NCBI RefSeq assembly: GCF_042653545.1
Contig: NZ_JBHSIS010000017.1
Span: forward strand, 248,001 to 312,000
Reading direction: 5' to 3'
DNA from: Actinophytocola glycyrrhizae
GTDB lineage: Bacteria > Actinomycetota > Actinomycetes > Mycobacteriales > Pseudonocardiaceae
Length of the DNA stretch: 64,000 nucleotides
Shown: piece after piece, positions 26,058-34,924 of the stretch
Layout: each line of letters starts with the position of its first letter
Numbering within the stretch: position 1 is the first letter of the stretch
The notes under the pieces: model-generated
Databases searched by the model: none
Seen by the model: only the letters and a program-made list of their open reading frames with translations
Told to the model about the DNA's origin: nothing
Position numbers and translations under genes: made by a program

Positions 26058-26906
26058 TCACCGGAGATCCGCGGGTTGGTGGCCACGGTGGCCACCGACC
26101 GGCGGGGTGAGGGGCAGGCTGTCGCCGCGGCGCAGCAGCCGCACCTGCGCCGCCGCTTTCCGGTCCCGGGCCTCGACGAGGAAGTTCGACACCGGCGAGG
26201 TGAACATGCCGTAGTCGTCGTGGTGGATGGGCACCACGTCGGCAGGGCGGAGCAGCTCGATCGTGTCGACGCCCTGCTTGTGGTCCATCGACAGCAGCAC
26301 GCCAAGCACCCTGGTCCCACCGAGGTGGAGCAGCGCGACGTCGAGCCGGGGGAACCGGTCGTGGATACTGGCCAGTTCCCGGTGGTACACGGTGTCGCCG
26401 GAGACGTAGATCCGCAGTGGCGCGGCGTCCGCGTGGGGCTGGTACTCCAGGACATGGCCGTTCACGGCCGGGAGCAGCAGGTTCAGCGGTCCCGCGGTGT
26501 GCCGGGCCGGCACGGCCGTCACCCGCAGGGTCGCGTCCCCGTCCGTGAACGCCTGGGTGGCCCACGTCCGCAGCCCCGCACAGGCGCGGAACCCGCTGCG
26601 TTCGAGGCTCTTCGCCGCCTGCCCGGTCGTCAGGATCGGCACCTCGGGGTCCAGCTCGCGCCGTGCGATCCGGTCGAAGTGGTCGCCGTGCAGATGGGAA
26701 AGCACGACCGCGGTCAGTGGCGGCAGATCGGCGGGCTGCGCGGCGGGCTCGGTGCGCCGCCGCGAGAACAACCCCTGCCCGAAGTACGACCACTGGCCCT
26801 GGTGCAGGAAGTTCGGGTCCGTCAGCACGGTGAACCCGCCCAGCCTGATGAGTGTGGTGGCGGTCCCGATGAAGGACACCGAGTCGCCGGTGACGTCGAG
26901 TGGCAT
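26058..26906 (-). CDS. Metallo-beta-lactamase-fold hydrolase (UlaG/NAPE-PLD-like)
   Basis: 282-aa MBL-fold metal hydrolase. The signature HLHGDHFD provides the HxHxDH ligands. Further ligands are in PARHTAG, VSGDTVYH (Asp) and VVPIHHDDYG. N-terminal SFIGTATTLIRLGGFTVLTDPNFLH is typical of UlaG-like/YfhI proteins that act on sugar phosphates, lactones or phosphodiesters. It converges on the biosynthetic operon and is not part of it. Confidence 0.88.
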   Translation of the reverse strand: MPLDVTGDSVSFIGTATTLIRLGGFTVLTDPNFLHQGQWSYFGQGLFSRRRTEPAAQPADLPPLTAVVLSHLHGDHFDRIARRELDPEVPILTTGQAAKSLERSGFRACAGLRTWATQAFTDGDATLRVTAVPARHTAGPLNLLLPAVNGHVLEYQPHADAAPLRIYVSGDTVYHRELASIHDRFPRLDVALLHLGGTRVLGVLLSMDHKQGVDTIELLRPADVVPIHHDDYGMFTSPVSNFLVEARDRKAAAQVRLLRRGDSLPLTPPVGGHRGHQPADLR

Positions 26907-27252
26907 GCCACGGGGTACCCCGGAGCCTCCGGCGAACTCGTCGTGAGGAGACCCGCTGTGGCCGGACCTCAGTTCCTGCTCGCCCGCGGCCCTCGCCGTC
27001 GCGGCGCTTCTCTGGGCATGGGCCCGCCCGGTACCCGGTACTCCACCTGCCCGGTACCACCGTCGCCGACGCGGCCGCCCACCCCCGCGGTGCTGCGGGT
27101 GATGCCCGCGTGACCTGCGTCGGAGCCGTCCTGCTCGTCCCGTCCGTGCGGTGGCTTCTCGCGGTCTTTCAACGTGAGCAAAAAGGTGTGAATAGCCGGC
27201 GTCAGGGCGGGTAGCCGAACCACCACATTCCTCCTAGCCGATGGAGATCGTC
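26907..27252. other. 346-base gap without a convincing gene
   Basis: A 104-codon rightward frame (26900-27214) runs through most of this but is very Arg/Pro-rich with no ribosome site, so I do not call it. The last 90 bases fall in GC content and probably hold the promoter of the next gene. Confidence 0.5.
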
Positions 27253-27705
27253 ATGACCAGTTCACGCACGACAACAACGGCTCGCCCCCTGCGGATGGCC
27301 GCCATGGTGGTCGCCGCCGTGTTCCTGCTCGTCGGCGTGCTGGGTTTCGTGCCCGGCGTGACCACCGAGTACGACGGGATGACGTTCGCGGGACACGAGT
27401 CGACCGCGATGTTGCTCGGCGTCTTCCACGTCTCGATCCTGCACAACATCGTGCACCTGCTGTTCGGTGTCGTCGGGTTCGTCATGGCCAGGACGGCGTC
27501 CGGTGCGGCCGCGTACCTCATCGGTGGCGGCGTCATCTACCTGTTGCTCTGGCTCTACGGAATCGTGATCGACCAGGACAGCTCGGCGAACTTCGTGCCC
27601 CTCAACACCGCGGACAACTGGCTGCACCTGTTCCTGGGGCTTGGCATGGCCGGTCTCGGCCTCGCGCTTCGCCGGGGCACCTCGGGTCGCACGGTCACCG
27701 GCTGA
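27253..27705 (+). CDS. DUF4383 membrane protein
   Basis: About 150 aa with four transmembrane helices. Family features are the HESTAMLLGVFHVSILHNIVHLLFGVVG block, where His/Asn pairs sit in the membrane, and LYGIVIDQDSSANFVPLN before NWLHLFLG. The ATG at 27253 is favoured because GGAGAT lies 5 bases before it; the ATG at 27241 has no ribosome site. Function unknown. It ends 11 bases inside the convergent CtaG-like gene. Confidence 0.88.
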   Translation: MTSSRTTTTARPLRMAAMVVAAVFLLVGVLGFVPGVTTEYDGMTFAGHESTAMLLGVFHVSILHNIVHLLFGVVGFVMARTASGAAAYLIGGGVIYLLLWLYGIVIDQDSSANFVPLNTADNWLHLFLGLGMAGLGLALRRGTSGRTVTG

Positions 27706-28420
27706 CGGTGACCCGGCGCCGGTACCAGCTGGTGAACAGGGCGGCGGCGAGCGCGAGTTCCGCGACGTCGCCGCCGTAGTACATCAGCTGGGCCGCCGCG
27801 CGGTCCGCTTCGGTGGACGCGTGTGCGTAGAGGAGCTTGGCGAGAACGGAGTGGGCTGCGACGGCCAGTACCAGCACGACGACGCGGGTGACCATGCCGG
27901 GACGGCGCGGAGCGGGATCGGGACCCGCGATCGCCCAGGCGAACAGGTAGCCCGCGGCCAGGTAGTGCAGGTGCAGAGCGTTGTGCAGCACCGGGTCGGT
28001 GTCGGCGGCACGGGCCAGCGGGGTCAGCATCACCGCGTACAGGCCGCCGACACTGAGCAGCGCCGCGGTCGCGGGATGGCCGAGCACGTGCACGGGCCGG
28101 GCGCGCAGCACCCGGCCGATCCGCCGCCCGGTCGCCGGTTCGGTGACGCGGAGCAGGAGGGTGACCGGTGCGGCCAGGACCAGCCAGAGCGGGGCGACCA
28201 TGCCGAGCAGCAGGTGCCGCGCCATGTGCGCTCGCGGGTCGTGACCGGCCAGCACCGGTGACAGGGCCACCGCGGCCACGGCACAGCCGAACAGCCACGA
28301 GGCGGTGCGCCACCGGCTCCAGCCGCGCGGACCGGTCCCGGCGTGCACGGCCGCGGCCACGTAGCCAACGGCCAGCGCGGCGACCACCACCAGGAGTGGC
28401 AGCGGGTCAGCCGCGGTCAC
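27695..28420 (-). CDS. CtaG-family cytochrome c oxidase assembly protein
   Basis: 241-aa membrane protein of the caa3_CtaG family, about seven helices, with intramembrane histidines: AGHDPRAHMARHLLLGMVAPLW and LHNALHLHYLAAGYLFAW. HDPRAHMxxH is the family hallmark. Members assist copper insertion or oxidase assembly in aerobic actinobacteria. It overlaps the DUF2243 gene by 14 bases, and together they form a small operon. Confidence 0.88.
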   Translation of the reverse strand: MTAADPLPLLVVVAALAVGYVAAAVHAGTGPRGWSRWRTASWLFGCAVAAVALSPVLAGHDPRAHMARHLLLGMVAPLWLVLAAPVTLLLRVTEPATGRRIGRVLRARPVHVLGHPATAALLSVGGLYAVMLTPLARAADTDPVLHNALHLHYLAAGYLFAWAIAGPDPAPRRPGMVTRVVVLVLAVAAHSVLAKLLYAHASTEADRAAAQLMYYGGDVAELALAAALFTSWYRRRVTVSR

Positions 28421-28871
28421 GGCGGGCCGCTCGCCTGGTCACCAGCGCCCCCGCGAGCAGGAGAAGCGCACCCGCGGCGTTCCAGGCCAGGTCGTAGGGC
28501 AGGACGTCCACGCCGTAACGGATCTGGTGCACACGAAGGATCTTGTGGTCGACCAGGCCGTCGAACAGCTGGAACCCGCCCGCCCCGAGCAGGAAACCGC
28601 CCCACGCCGCGAGCGGCACCAGCACGTCCCGGCGGCGCAGGTCGGCGAACCAGAAGAACCCGCCGACGAGCGCCACCAGCTCGGCGGCGTGGAGCAGCCC
28701 GTCCGAGAGCAGTCCGACGGCAGGGGTGGCGCGGTCGTAGAAGTGGTGCCAGGCCAGGATCTGGTGGAAGACCACCTCGTCGACGGCGGCCATCACCGCA
28801 ACGCCGATCAGCCCCGCGGCGAGCACCGAGGGGCGCACCCCGGCCCGCTTCGTCGGAATCGCCACCGCCAC
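28407..28871 (-). CDS. DUF2243 membrane protein
   Basis: 154 aa, about four helices. Characteristic VDEVVFHQILAWHHFYD near residue 35 and FQLFDGLVDHKILRVHQIR near residue 110 place histidines next to the membrane. This family is commonly next to CtaG-like genes, as here. Precise role unknown; a metal or heme-related role in oxidase assembly is inferred from context. Confidence 0.88.
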   Translation of the reverse strand: MAVAIPTKRAGVRPSVLAAGLIGVAVMAAVDEVVFHQILAWHHFYDRATPAVGLLSDGLLHAAELVALVGGFFWFADLRRRDVLVPLAAWGGFLLGAGGFQLFDGLVDHKILRVHQIRYGVDVLPYDLAWNAAGALLLLAGALVTRRAARRDRG

Positions 28872-29003
28872 CTCCGAACACGCGGACTACCCCACGACGG
28901 AGGGGTCCATGCCCCGCCCTGGCACCCGGTTTGGGCCAGGACCGGGGAGGAATCCCGAGGAATCCACTGTGTACGGACATGATGCCGAGCGGAGGCGACG
29001 ACG

Positions 29004-29393
29004 ATGACCGGACCCAGGGCACGGGGCAGACCGTCGCACATGGCGCATCGGAAATCCGGGCAGAGCACCTCGAGCGGAGGAACCCCACCGGCCGCGGGCC
29101 ACTTCCTGCTGGCGGGCATCGACGCCGTCCTCCCGCGCCTGACGCCACCGGCCACGGCGACCCCGCAACTCGTCGACGACCTGCGCACGGCGCTGGCCCG
29201 CACCGCCGCCCGCGGTGAGACCTGCCGGGTGGCCGCCGCCGCGAACGACGTTCGCCTGGCCTCGAACCTCCTGCTCGCCGGGGCGACCGACGAGGCACGG
29301 GAGGCGCTGCGGCACGCACGGACCGCGCTGTCCAACGCGGCCGGCGGCGACGGTCCGTTCCGGACGTCCGCCGCCGGGGATCCTCCTGGGTGA
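29004..29393 (+). CDS. Small hypothetical protein
   Basis: 129 aa from ATG 29004 with a GGAGG about ten bases upstream; a shorter form from Met13 is possible. The N-terminus is basic and low in complexity, the centre helical and Ala-rich (TPQLVDDLRTALARTAARGETCRVAAAANDVRLASNLL). I recognise no family. Third-position GC bias and the ribosome site support it; there is no partner gene. Confidence 0.5.
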   Translation: MTGPRARGRPSHMAHRKSGQSTSSGGTPPAAGHFLLAGIDAVLPRLTPPATATPQLVDDLRTALARTAARGETCRVAAAANDVRLASNLLLAGATDEAREALRHARTALSNAAGGDGPFRTSAAGDPPG

Positions 29394-29808
29394 TGCTTTC
29401 CCGCTTCGCGGTGCCGGGCGCGTAGCGCCCGGGCTTCTGGTGCTGTGAAAGGCGCGTTGACGGCATCCTCGATGCCCTCAATGGCGCTTTCACGGCACCC
29501 CGGCCCGCCGTGCGGGTGCTGTGTCTCGCAGGCGCTTTGGGACGCTTGACGCGCTGCGTCTTCTCGGGACAGGCTACGGCGAGCCGATCGCCGTCGTGGC
29601 CGACGGCACCATCACCGCCGCGGAGAACAACCGCCGCTTCCCCGTCCGGCCGTGGCACGCGTCCGTGGAAATCGGCCGTGGCTGGGACGGCGACCCCGAC
29701 GTCATCCGGTTCGCCAACCTCGACCGCAGCCGGGGGAGCGGCGGCGAGGACACCCGCGATCGGGGTCGTGGTGACAACCGGTCCGCGCGGGCCGGAGTTC
29801 TGAAGGGC
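29394..29808. other. 415-base gap: repeat element plus an open frame joined to the sigma-factor gene
   Basis: After an inverted repeat (29439-29498) a frame open from 29521 continues without a stop into the sigma factor gene. It includes AVVADGTITAAENNRRFPVR and RFANLDRSRGSG, which look protein-like but match nothing I know. It could be a decayed gene or an N-terminal extension. Confidence 0.4.
29439..29498. repeat. Dispersed inverted repeat, copy A
   Basis: GTGCTGTGAAAGGCGCGTTGA pairs imperfectly with TCAATGGCGCTTTCACGGCAC across about 17 bases. Same theme as elements at 43.9, 46.7 and 50.8 kb (a TGAAAGGCGCGTTnA / CAGGGC type core ending in GGCAC). Confidence 0.65.
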
Positions 29809-30339
29809 ATGCGGATGTTCGCGAGCTTTGACGAGTTCGTCGAAGACAGGTCCACCGCGCTGCTGCGTACCGCGTTCCTGCTCACCGGGGACCGGGGGCA
29901 CGCGGAGGACCTGTTGCAGACGACATTGTTGCGCACCCTTCGACGCTGGTCCAGGGCGCGTGCCGCGCCGGAGGCGTACGCACGGCGGGTGCTGGTGAAC
30001 CTGTCCAAGGACCGCCTGCGGGCGCGGGACAGACGGCCACCGGAGACCTCGCTGCCACCCGACGTGGCCGGGCTGCGCACCGTCGACGCCGGTTACGACC
30101 AGGTCGCCGACCGGCGCGTGGTGCTGGACGCGCTCGCCGAGCTGCCGCTGCGGCAGCGACAGGTGGTCGTGTTGCGTTTCGTCGAGGACATGTCGGTGGA
30201 ACAGACCGCCGACCTGCTCGGCTGCTCGTCCGGGACGGTCAAGTCACAGACCTCCCGCGCGCTCACCAGGTTGCGTGAGCTGCTCGCCGGCTTCCATGGA
30301 TCACCGACAGTGAAGGAGACGACCGATGTCCGCCGATGA
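29809..30339 (+). CDS. ECF sigma factor (SigE-like, SigE-fam_strep type)
   Basis: 176-aa sigma-70 family factor with region 2 (FDEFVEDRSTALLRTAFLLTGDRGHAEDLLQ) and region 4 (DALAELPLRQRQVVVLRFVEDMSVEQTADLLGCSSGTVKSQTSRAL). Start at ATG 29809 or 29815; an upstream in-frame extension has no stop. It overlaps by 14 bases the gene for its likely membrane partner. The target regulon is not visible, and no repeat of a candidate ECF promoter was found here. Confidence 0.9.
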   Translation: MRMFASFDEFVEDRSTALLRTAFLLTGDRGHAEDLLQTTLLRTLRRWSRARAAPEAYARRVLVNLSKDRLRARDRRPPETSLPPDVAGLRTVDAGYDQVADRRVVLDALAELPLRQRQVVVLRFVEDMSVEQTADLLGCSSGTVKSQTSRALTRLRELLAGFHGSPTVKETTDVRR

Positions 30340-31267
30340 GGAGTTCGGCCGTGTGATCGGCGACCGGCTGCGCGACGAGGTGGCCGGCATCCACGCCGAC
30401 CGCGACCTGGCCCGCGCGCTGCGCAGGCGGCGGTCCCGGCGGGCCTGGACGATCCGGGCCTCGATCGGCGCGCCGCTGGTCGCGGCCGCGGCGGCCGCCG
30501 CCGTGCTGGTGGCAGGCTCGGGCACCGGGGCCACCACGGTGCCGACGACCGGCGCGCAGGCCGCGCCGCCGGTGACCACCACGACCCAGCCGCGAGTCGA
30601 GAACGTCGCGCACGTGCAGAGCATGACCATCCAGGCGCTGCGGTCGGCGGACGAGTACGTCATCCACGAGAAGAACATGCTGGAAACCGGCTACCTCGAG
30701 TACTGGACGGACCGGGCGACCGACCGCTATCGCATGGACGCCTACAGCACGATCCTCCAGTCCAGCGAGGAGGCCCTGCCGGGTCCGGGCGGCGTGGTCA
30801 CGGCCCCCCCGAGACCGGAGGACATGCCGACCGGTCCGATGCGCCGGACTCATTCCATCGCCGGTGACGGTCCGCTCGGCGACCGGCACCACATCTACGT
30901 CGACTACGACCGGAAGACCTGGTCCACCGATCACGACACGTCGGAGCCACCCACCCTCGAGGTGCCGGACGTCCTCGACGCGGACGCGCTCAAGCAGGCG
31001 ATCGACGAGGGCAGGATGGAACTGGTCGGCGCCGAGCGCATCGGCGACAGGGACACCCACCACCTGCGCCTGTTCGCCACCCGCCGCGGTTACCAGATCG
31101 ACCTGTGGGTGGACAGCACGTCCTACCTGCCGGTGCGGCAGACCTGGACCGTGATCGACGGTGCCGCAGAGCCGGTGATGACCAGCGACTACGACTGGCT
31201 GCCCAGGAACGGGGAGAACCTGGCGAAGGTGGAACTGACCCCGCCACCCGGTTTCGTCGAGGAGTAG
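30326..31267 (+). CDS. Membrane-anchored probable anti-sigma/sensor protein
   Basis: 313 aa, translationally coupled to the ECF sigma gene. A cytosolic N-terminus (EFGRVIGDRLRDEVAGIHADRDLARALRRRRSRR), one transmembrane helix (ASIGAPLVAAAAAAAVLVAGSG) and an extracytoplasmic domain of about 230 residues with LEYWTDRATDRYRMD and DTHHLRLFATRRGYQIDLWVD. The outer domain resembles CU044_5270-like/LolA-like beta folds found next to actinobacterial SigE genes. The role of holding the sigma factor inactive is inferred from position; there is no ZAS zinc motif. Confidence 0.75.
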   Translation: MSADEEFGRVIGDRLRDEVAGIHADRDLARALRRRRSRRAWTIRASIGAPLVAAAAAAAVLVAGSGTGATTVPTTGAQAAPPVTTTTQPRVENVAHVQSMTIQALRSADEYVIHEKNMLETGYLEYWTDRATDRYRMDAYSTILQSSEEALPGPGGVVTAPPRPEDMPTGPMRRTHSIAGDGPLGDRHHIYVDYDRKTWSTDHDTSEPPTLEVPDVLDADALKQAIDEGRMELVGAERIGDRDTHHLRLFATRRGYQIDLWVDSTSYLPVRQTWTVIDGAAEPVMTSDYDWLPRNGENLAKVELTPPPGFVEE

Positions 31268-31325
31268 GAGATCGGAGGTGGGACGGTGCCCGCCGCACCG
31301 TCCCACTTCGGCTGATGTGCCGATC

Positions 31326-31754
31326 ATGATCACTCGGAGTGTCCTGCTGGCGCGTTCGTCGGCAGGCGGGGATCGGTACCCGTTGCTGACGGTGGAGGAG
31401 TTCTTCGACGGGAACGAGGCCGAGGACTCGATCGCGCCCAACCAGTACGGGTACGGCCGCCCCGGCCTCGCGGAGATCGCTCGCAGGATCGAGGCGGTGG
31501 CGGCGGACCCGGCCACCGCGTGGGTGCGTGTCCAGCCGCACGAGGAGATGTTCGAGGACGAGTACGAGGGGATCGCCGCGGAAGGCGTGGCGATCTGCAC
31601 GACGCTGTCCGACGAGGAGGTCGACGCCCGCCTGGACGTCGAGGGTCTGCAGGCGGGGCCGGTCTTCGCGGGTCTCGTCTACGACGAGGAGGCCTTCTGC
31701 GACGTGCCGCCGGTCCCCGATGGCCACCGCGTGTGGTCGCTGACGTGGGACTGA
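31326..31754 (+). CDS. Acidic conserved-looking protein of unknown function
   Basis: 142 aa from ATG 31326 (MITRSVLLARSS), strongly acidic with a VEEFFDGNEAEDSIAPNQYGYGRPG segment and WVRVQPHEEMFEDEYEG. No transmembrane segment or signal peptide. Codon bias supports coding. No family recognised. Confidence 0.62.
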   Translation: MITRSVLLARSSAGGDRYPLLTVEEFFDGNEAEDSIAPNQYGYGRPGLAEIARRIEAVAADPATAWVRVQPHEEMFEDEYEGIAAEGVAICTTLSDEEVDARLDVEGLQAGPVFAGLVYDEEAFCDVPPVPDGHRVWSLTWD

Positions 31755-31811
31755 CTCACCGCCGGAACCACCTCGACGGCAGCCGGGCCGCGGTGCGGTC
31801 ATGACCTGAGG

Positions 31812-32042
31812 GTGCCCGGCCAACGACCGGGGAAATCGACGTTTCCGGTGCCCCCAGGGTGGCACTACCTTCCCATGGGTCCCGCCGAGATGCCCCCGAA
31901 GTTCCCCGACGAGTACCGCACGTGGATGACCGAGACCAGGTGCGGGCGGGTGCGCAGCCGCGTCCCGGGCACCGGGGGCGACGCGCCGCCGGTGGCCCGC
32001 ACCCCAGCCACACCACCGCAACGCAAGGGGGAGGAGAGCTGA
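31812..32042 (+). CDS. Small protein coupled to DUF1360 gene
   Basis: 76 codons from GTG 31812, or 55 from the ATG at 31875. Contains PPKFPDEYRTWMTETRCGRVRS. Its stop overlaps the ATG of the next gene (TGATG), which argues for real translation. Function unknown. Confidence 0.5.
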   Translation: MPGQRPGKSTFPVPPGWHYLPMGPAEMPPKFPDEYRTWMTETRCGRVRSRVPGTGGDAPPVARTPATPPQRKGEES

Positions 32043-32545
32043 TGCGATCACTGCTCCGACAGGTCGGCGAACGGGTGCGAAAGGCCTACGCCGACGGCAA
32101 CGACCGCCCGCTCGGCGGCTACGTCGCGGTGCTCGGCACCTACGGCTCGGTCGTCGGCCTGCTCAGCGTGCTCGCGCGGGTGCGCGGCACCCGGCTGCCG
32201 CAACGCCTCGACGCCGGTGACACCGTGCTGCTCACCATCGCGACCCACAAGGCCAGCCGCCTGCTCGCCAAGGACTCGGTCACCAGCCCGTTGCGGGCGC
32301 CCTTCACCAGGTACGAGGAACCGGCGGGCGTGGGCGAGCTCAACGAGTCGGTGCGCGGTACCGGGGTCCGGCACGCGGCGGGCGAACTCGTGACCTGCCC
32401 GCTGTGCCTGTCGGTGTGGGTGGCGACCGGGTTCAGCGCGGGCCTCGTGTTCGCGCCGCGCGCCACCCGTCTCCTGCTGACGACCCTGACCGCCATCGCG
32501 GGCTCGGACGCCCTCCACCTGGCCTACGACCGCGCCAAGCCGTAG
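32042..32545 (+). CDS. DUF1360 membrane protein
   Basis: 167 aa. ATG 32042 follows a strong GGGGGAGGAG. DUF1360 hallmarks are LGGYVAVLGTYG, DTVLLTIATHKASRLLAKDSVTSPLRAPFT and the cysteine motif ELVTCPLCLSVWVATGF. Two to three transmembrane helices. The family is common in Gram-positives and sometimes linked to sporulation or stress; its function is not established. Confidence 0.88.
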   Translation: MRSLLRQVGERVRKAYADGNDRPLGGYVAVLGTYGSVVGLLSVLARVRGTRLPQRLDAGDTVLLTIATHKASRLLAKDSVTSPLRAPFTRYEEPAGVGELNESVRGTGVRHAAGELVTCPLCLSVWVATGFSAGLVFAPRATRLLLTTLTAIAGSDALHLAYDRAKP

Positions 32546-32558
32546 CAACGAGCCGCGG

Positions 32559-32954
32559 TCAACCGTTGTCCGCGAGGGCCTCCGAGAGGGTGCGGTACAC
32601 CGGGAGGAGGTCGAGGATCCCGGTCCGCTGCAGAGAACGCGTGACCGTGGTGTTGCCGGTGACGATCCGCAGGTCACACCCGCTCTGCCGGCACTGTCGA
32701 TCGTGTTCGATGAGCGCCGCGATCGTCGCCGACCCCATGAACGACACGCCGGTCAGGTCCAGTACCAGGCTCTGAGCGGGCGAAATGGTGGCGCCGACCC
32801 TGGTCAGCTCCTCGGACAGCCAGATCGCGTTGGGGTGGTCCACCTCGCCGACGGCATGGATCACGACAGCGTGGGCGCTTGTCTCGCAGCGCAGGGTCAG
32901 GGGCGAATCGTCCCTGGCCTCGTCGTTGATGTCAGGCACCTCGGGTGTCTCCAT
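32559..32954 (-). CDS. STAS-domain anti-sigma factor antagonist-like protein
   Basis: 131-aa SpoIIAA/RsbV-like STAS domain with VIHAVGEVDHPNAIWLSEEL and the phosphorylatable-serine loop LDLTGVSFMGSATIAAL. The loop has GSA where the family often has DSS, so the serine is kept but the preceding Asp is lost. No anti-sigma kinase gene is adjacent; the partner must be elsewhere. Confidence 0.85.
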   Translation of the reverse strand: METPEVPDINDEARDDSPLTLRCETSAHAVVIHAVGEVDHPNAIWLSEELTRVGATISPAQSLVLDLTGVSFMGSATIAALIEHDRQCRQSGCDLRIVTGNTTVTRSLQRTGILDLLPVYRTLSEALADNG

Positions 32955-33002
32955 GTCGCGGTCGGCGTGATCACTGTAGATGCATCGGCAGGCGAGCCAT
33001 CG

Positions 33003-33557
33003 TCACCCCGCGGCGGGCGCCTGCCCGGTGCACAGCCGGTTCAGCCGGTTCGCCAGGTCGTCGGCCGGGATGGCGCACAGCTGGGCGAGCGAGGCGAGCG
33101 CCGACTGGTCCAGGAAAGCGGTCGCCGCGTCGTCGGCTCCCGCGCTGCGGCGGGCCGCTGCCCAGCGCCGCAACGGCGCGAGCACCAGGTCGTCGTTCTC
33201 GGCGACGATGCGCAGGTCGACGCGTACCCCCTCGGTGCGGGTGGCGTCGGCGTCCTCGGCGAGCAACGTCGCGTGCACCCTGGCGAGCACCTCGTGCGGC
33301 GCCGCGCCGAGCGCGAAGCAGACCTCGACGAACCGGGACACCGTGCACTGGCGGGTGCCCAGCTCGTAGGTCGCGAGTGCCTGCAGCGAGATGTCGTTGC
33401 GCAGCCGCCGTCTGAGGTCGCGGCGGGTCCAGTTGAGCCGCTTCCGCAGCTGCCGCAGCTCGGCCCCGACCAGGCGGTGGTACCGGGTCGCGGGATCGTC
33501 GTGCTCCACCGTGTCCGGCCGCGCCGCTGTCTGCGCCAGGTCCGTCCGTAAGTCCAT
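33003..33557 (-). CDS. XRE-type helix-turn-helix regulator
   Basis: 184 aa. HTH in residues 25-80: AELRQLRKRLNWTRRDLRRRLRNDISLQALATYELGTR, an XRE fold with an extended loop, followed by CTVSRFVEVCFALG. The C-terminal part (about 90 residues) is helical, contains AENDDLVLAPLRRWAAARR and matches nothing I know; a sensing or dimerisation role is plausible. Confidence 0.8.
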   Translation of the reverse strand: MDLRTDLAQTAARPDTVEHDDPATRYHRLVGAELRQLRKRLNWTRRDLRRRLRNDISLQALATYELGTRQCTVSRFVEVCFALGAAPHEVLARVHATLLAEDADATRTEGVRVDLRIVAENDDLVLAPLRRWAAARRSAGADDAATAFLDQSALASLAQLCAIPADDLANRLNRLCTGQAPAAG

Positions 33558-33769
33558 CGCCCTTGTCCTACTCGCTCGTCCGCCAGGGTGTCATCCGGAT
33601 CAACGACAGTGGACGGGAAAGGGCGGGCACCCAGGACGGTTTGCTGACGCAACGCCCGGAAACGCCCTGTTCACCGCGTTCGTTGACCATTGAACTTCAC
33701 CCGATCGAGTGATGCGGTGGATAGCCTGGGAGTCGCTGCCGCTGCGCGGCGCCACCGCACCCGACGGAA

Positions 33770-34504
33770 TCACGCCTCCGGGCGGGCGGCCCTGTCGACG
33801 AACTCCACGGCCAGCTCGCGCAGCTTGCGGTTCTCCCGCTGGGAGCGGTCGACCAGCATGGCGAAGGCCTCGTCGGCGGAGATGCCGTGGGCAACCCTCA
33901 GGATGCCCTTCGCCTGGTCGATGACGGCTCGTGAGGTCAGTGCGTGCAGCAGTTCGTCCATGTGGCGGCGGGTGTCGAGATAACGGAGGGTGTTGCGCAG
34001 TGCCGCTTCGGCCGCCGTGGTGTACAGCTCCAGCAGCGCGGCGTCGAGTGCGCGGAAGCCGTGGGTTCGCCTGCCGTAGAGGTTGAGCGACCCCTGGTAC
34101 TTGTCGTCGATGAACAGTGGCGCCGACAGATAGCTGCCGATCCCCAGGTCGCCGGCCGCTGCGGCGAAGGCGGGCCACCGTCCCGCCACGTCCGGCACGG
34201 TGATGTGCTGCACCTTCCCCGATCGGACGGCTTCGAGGCAGGGGCCCTCACCGGCGTCGTACTGGGCGCGGTCCACGGACAGCGTGTACCGGTCGGTCCA
34301 GGCGAGGGACGCGGGGGTGCCATCACGAAGCACCGTCACGCTCGCGAGGTCCGCGTCGGGAATGGCACCGACGACCCGGTGACACATCCGTTCCATGATG
34401 ACCGACAGGTCCTCTTCCTGATCAAGGACCCTGGACAGCTCCGCCAACGCGCCGGTGACCTCGTCCAGCCGCTGGATCACGTCGTCCGCCGGTACCTGCC
34501 CCAC
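33770..34504 (-). CDS. GAF-ANTAR regulator 1
   Basis: 244 aa. GAF domain with YDAGEGPCLEAVRSGKVQHI and GSYLSAPLFIDDKYQGSLNLYG, then a C-terminal ANTAR domain (LTSRAVIDQAKGILRVAHGISADEAFAMLVDRSQRENRKLRELAVEFVD). ANTAR domains bind dual hexaloop RNA and cause antitermination, so a ligand-controlled RNA-binding role is expected. Start at 34504. Confidence 0.9.
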   Translation of the reverse strand: MGQVPADDVIQRLDEVTGALAELSRVLDQEEDLSVIMERMCHRVVGAIPDADLASVTVLRDGTPASLAWTDRYTLSVDRAQYDAGEGPCLEAVRSGKVQHITVPDVAGRWPAFAAAAGDLGIGSYLSAPLFIDDKYQGSLNLYGRRTHGFRALDAALLELYTTAAEAALRNTLRYLDTRRHMDELLHALTSRAVIDQAKGILRVAHGISADEAFAMLVDRSQRENRKLRELAVEFVDRAARPEA

Positions 34505-34648
34505 CCCTCAGCACTCCTCGAACGTCACTCGGGCCCGTCCGCCGCTCGCCGCTGGTCGAACGGAGCGTCTGACCTACGCAGCTACAGAAACGCACAATAC
34601 TCGTCATCCCGTGCCCTCGTCCGGCACGTACGGGTGGACACTGGTGGT

Positions 34649-34900
34649 GTGACACCTCCAAGCGATGGGTTCGAGCCGAGTGCGGTGGCGCGTCGGTTGA
34701 CGGGTTCGCTGGCTCGCCGCGCCGCACGGGAGGAGGCGGTGGGGGTGGTGAGCAGCTGGCAGCACTGCGACACCACACAGGCCAGGAACGACCTCGTCGC
34801 ACGTGGGCGGCTCGACGGCCAGGACGCCGAGGTGGCGCGGGTGGTCGCCATCATCGACGCGGTGGCGGACGGACGTGGTGACCCGGACTGGGACGAGTAG
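34649..34900 (+). CDS. Tiny ANTAR-like protein
   Basis: 83 aa from the GTG at 34649, facing the opposite way between two GAF-ANTAR genes. AREEAVGVVSSWQHCDTTQARNDLVARGRLDGQDAEVARVVAIIDAV lines up by eye with the three-helix ANTAR pattern (A-GVL---hgC---eA---L---A------L-dVA--iv) but lacks any sensory domain. Weak ribosome site. Could be a stand-alone RNA-binding protein or a fragment. Confidence 0.55.
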   Translation: MTPPSDGFEPSAVARRLTGSLARRAAREEAVGVVSSWQHCDTTQARNDLVARGRLDGQDAEVARVVAIIDAVADGRGDPDWDE

Positions 34901-34924
34901 CGCCGCGGTCGATCCGTGCCGGGC

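Noticed and set aside
26900..27214. 104-codon frame in the gap after the MBL gene
   Set aside because: Arg- and Pro-rich composition, no ribosome site, overlaps the start of a clear gene on the other strand.
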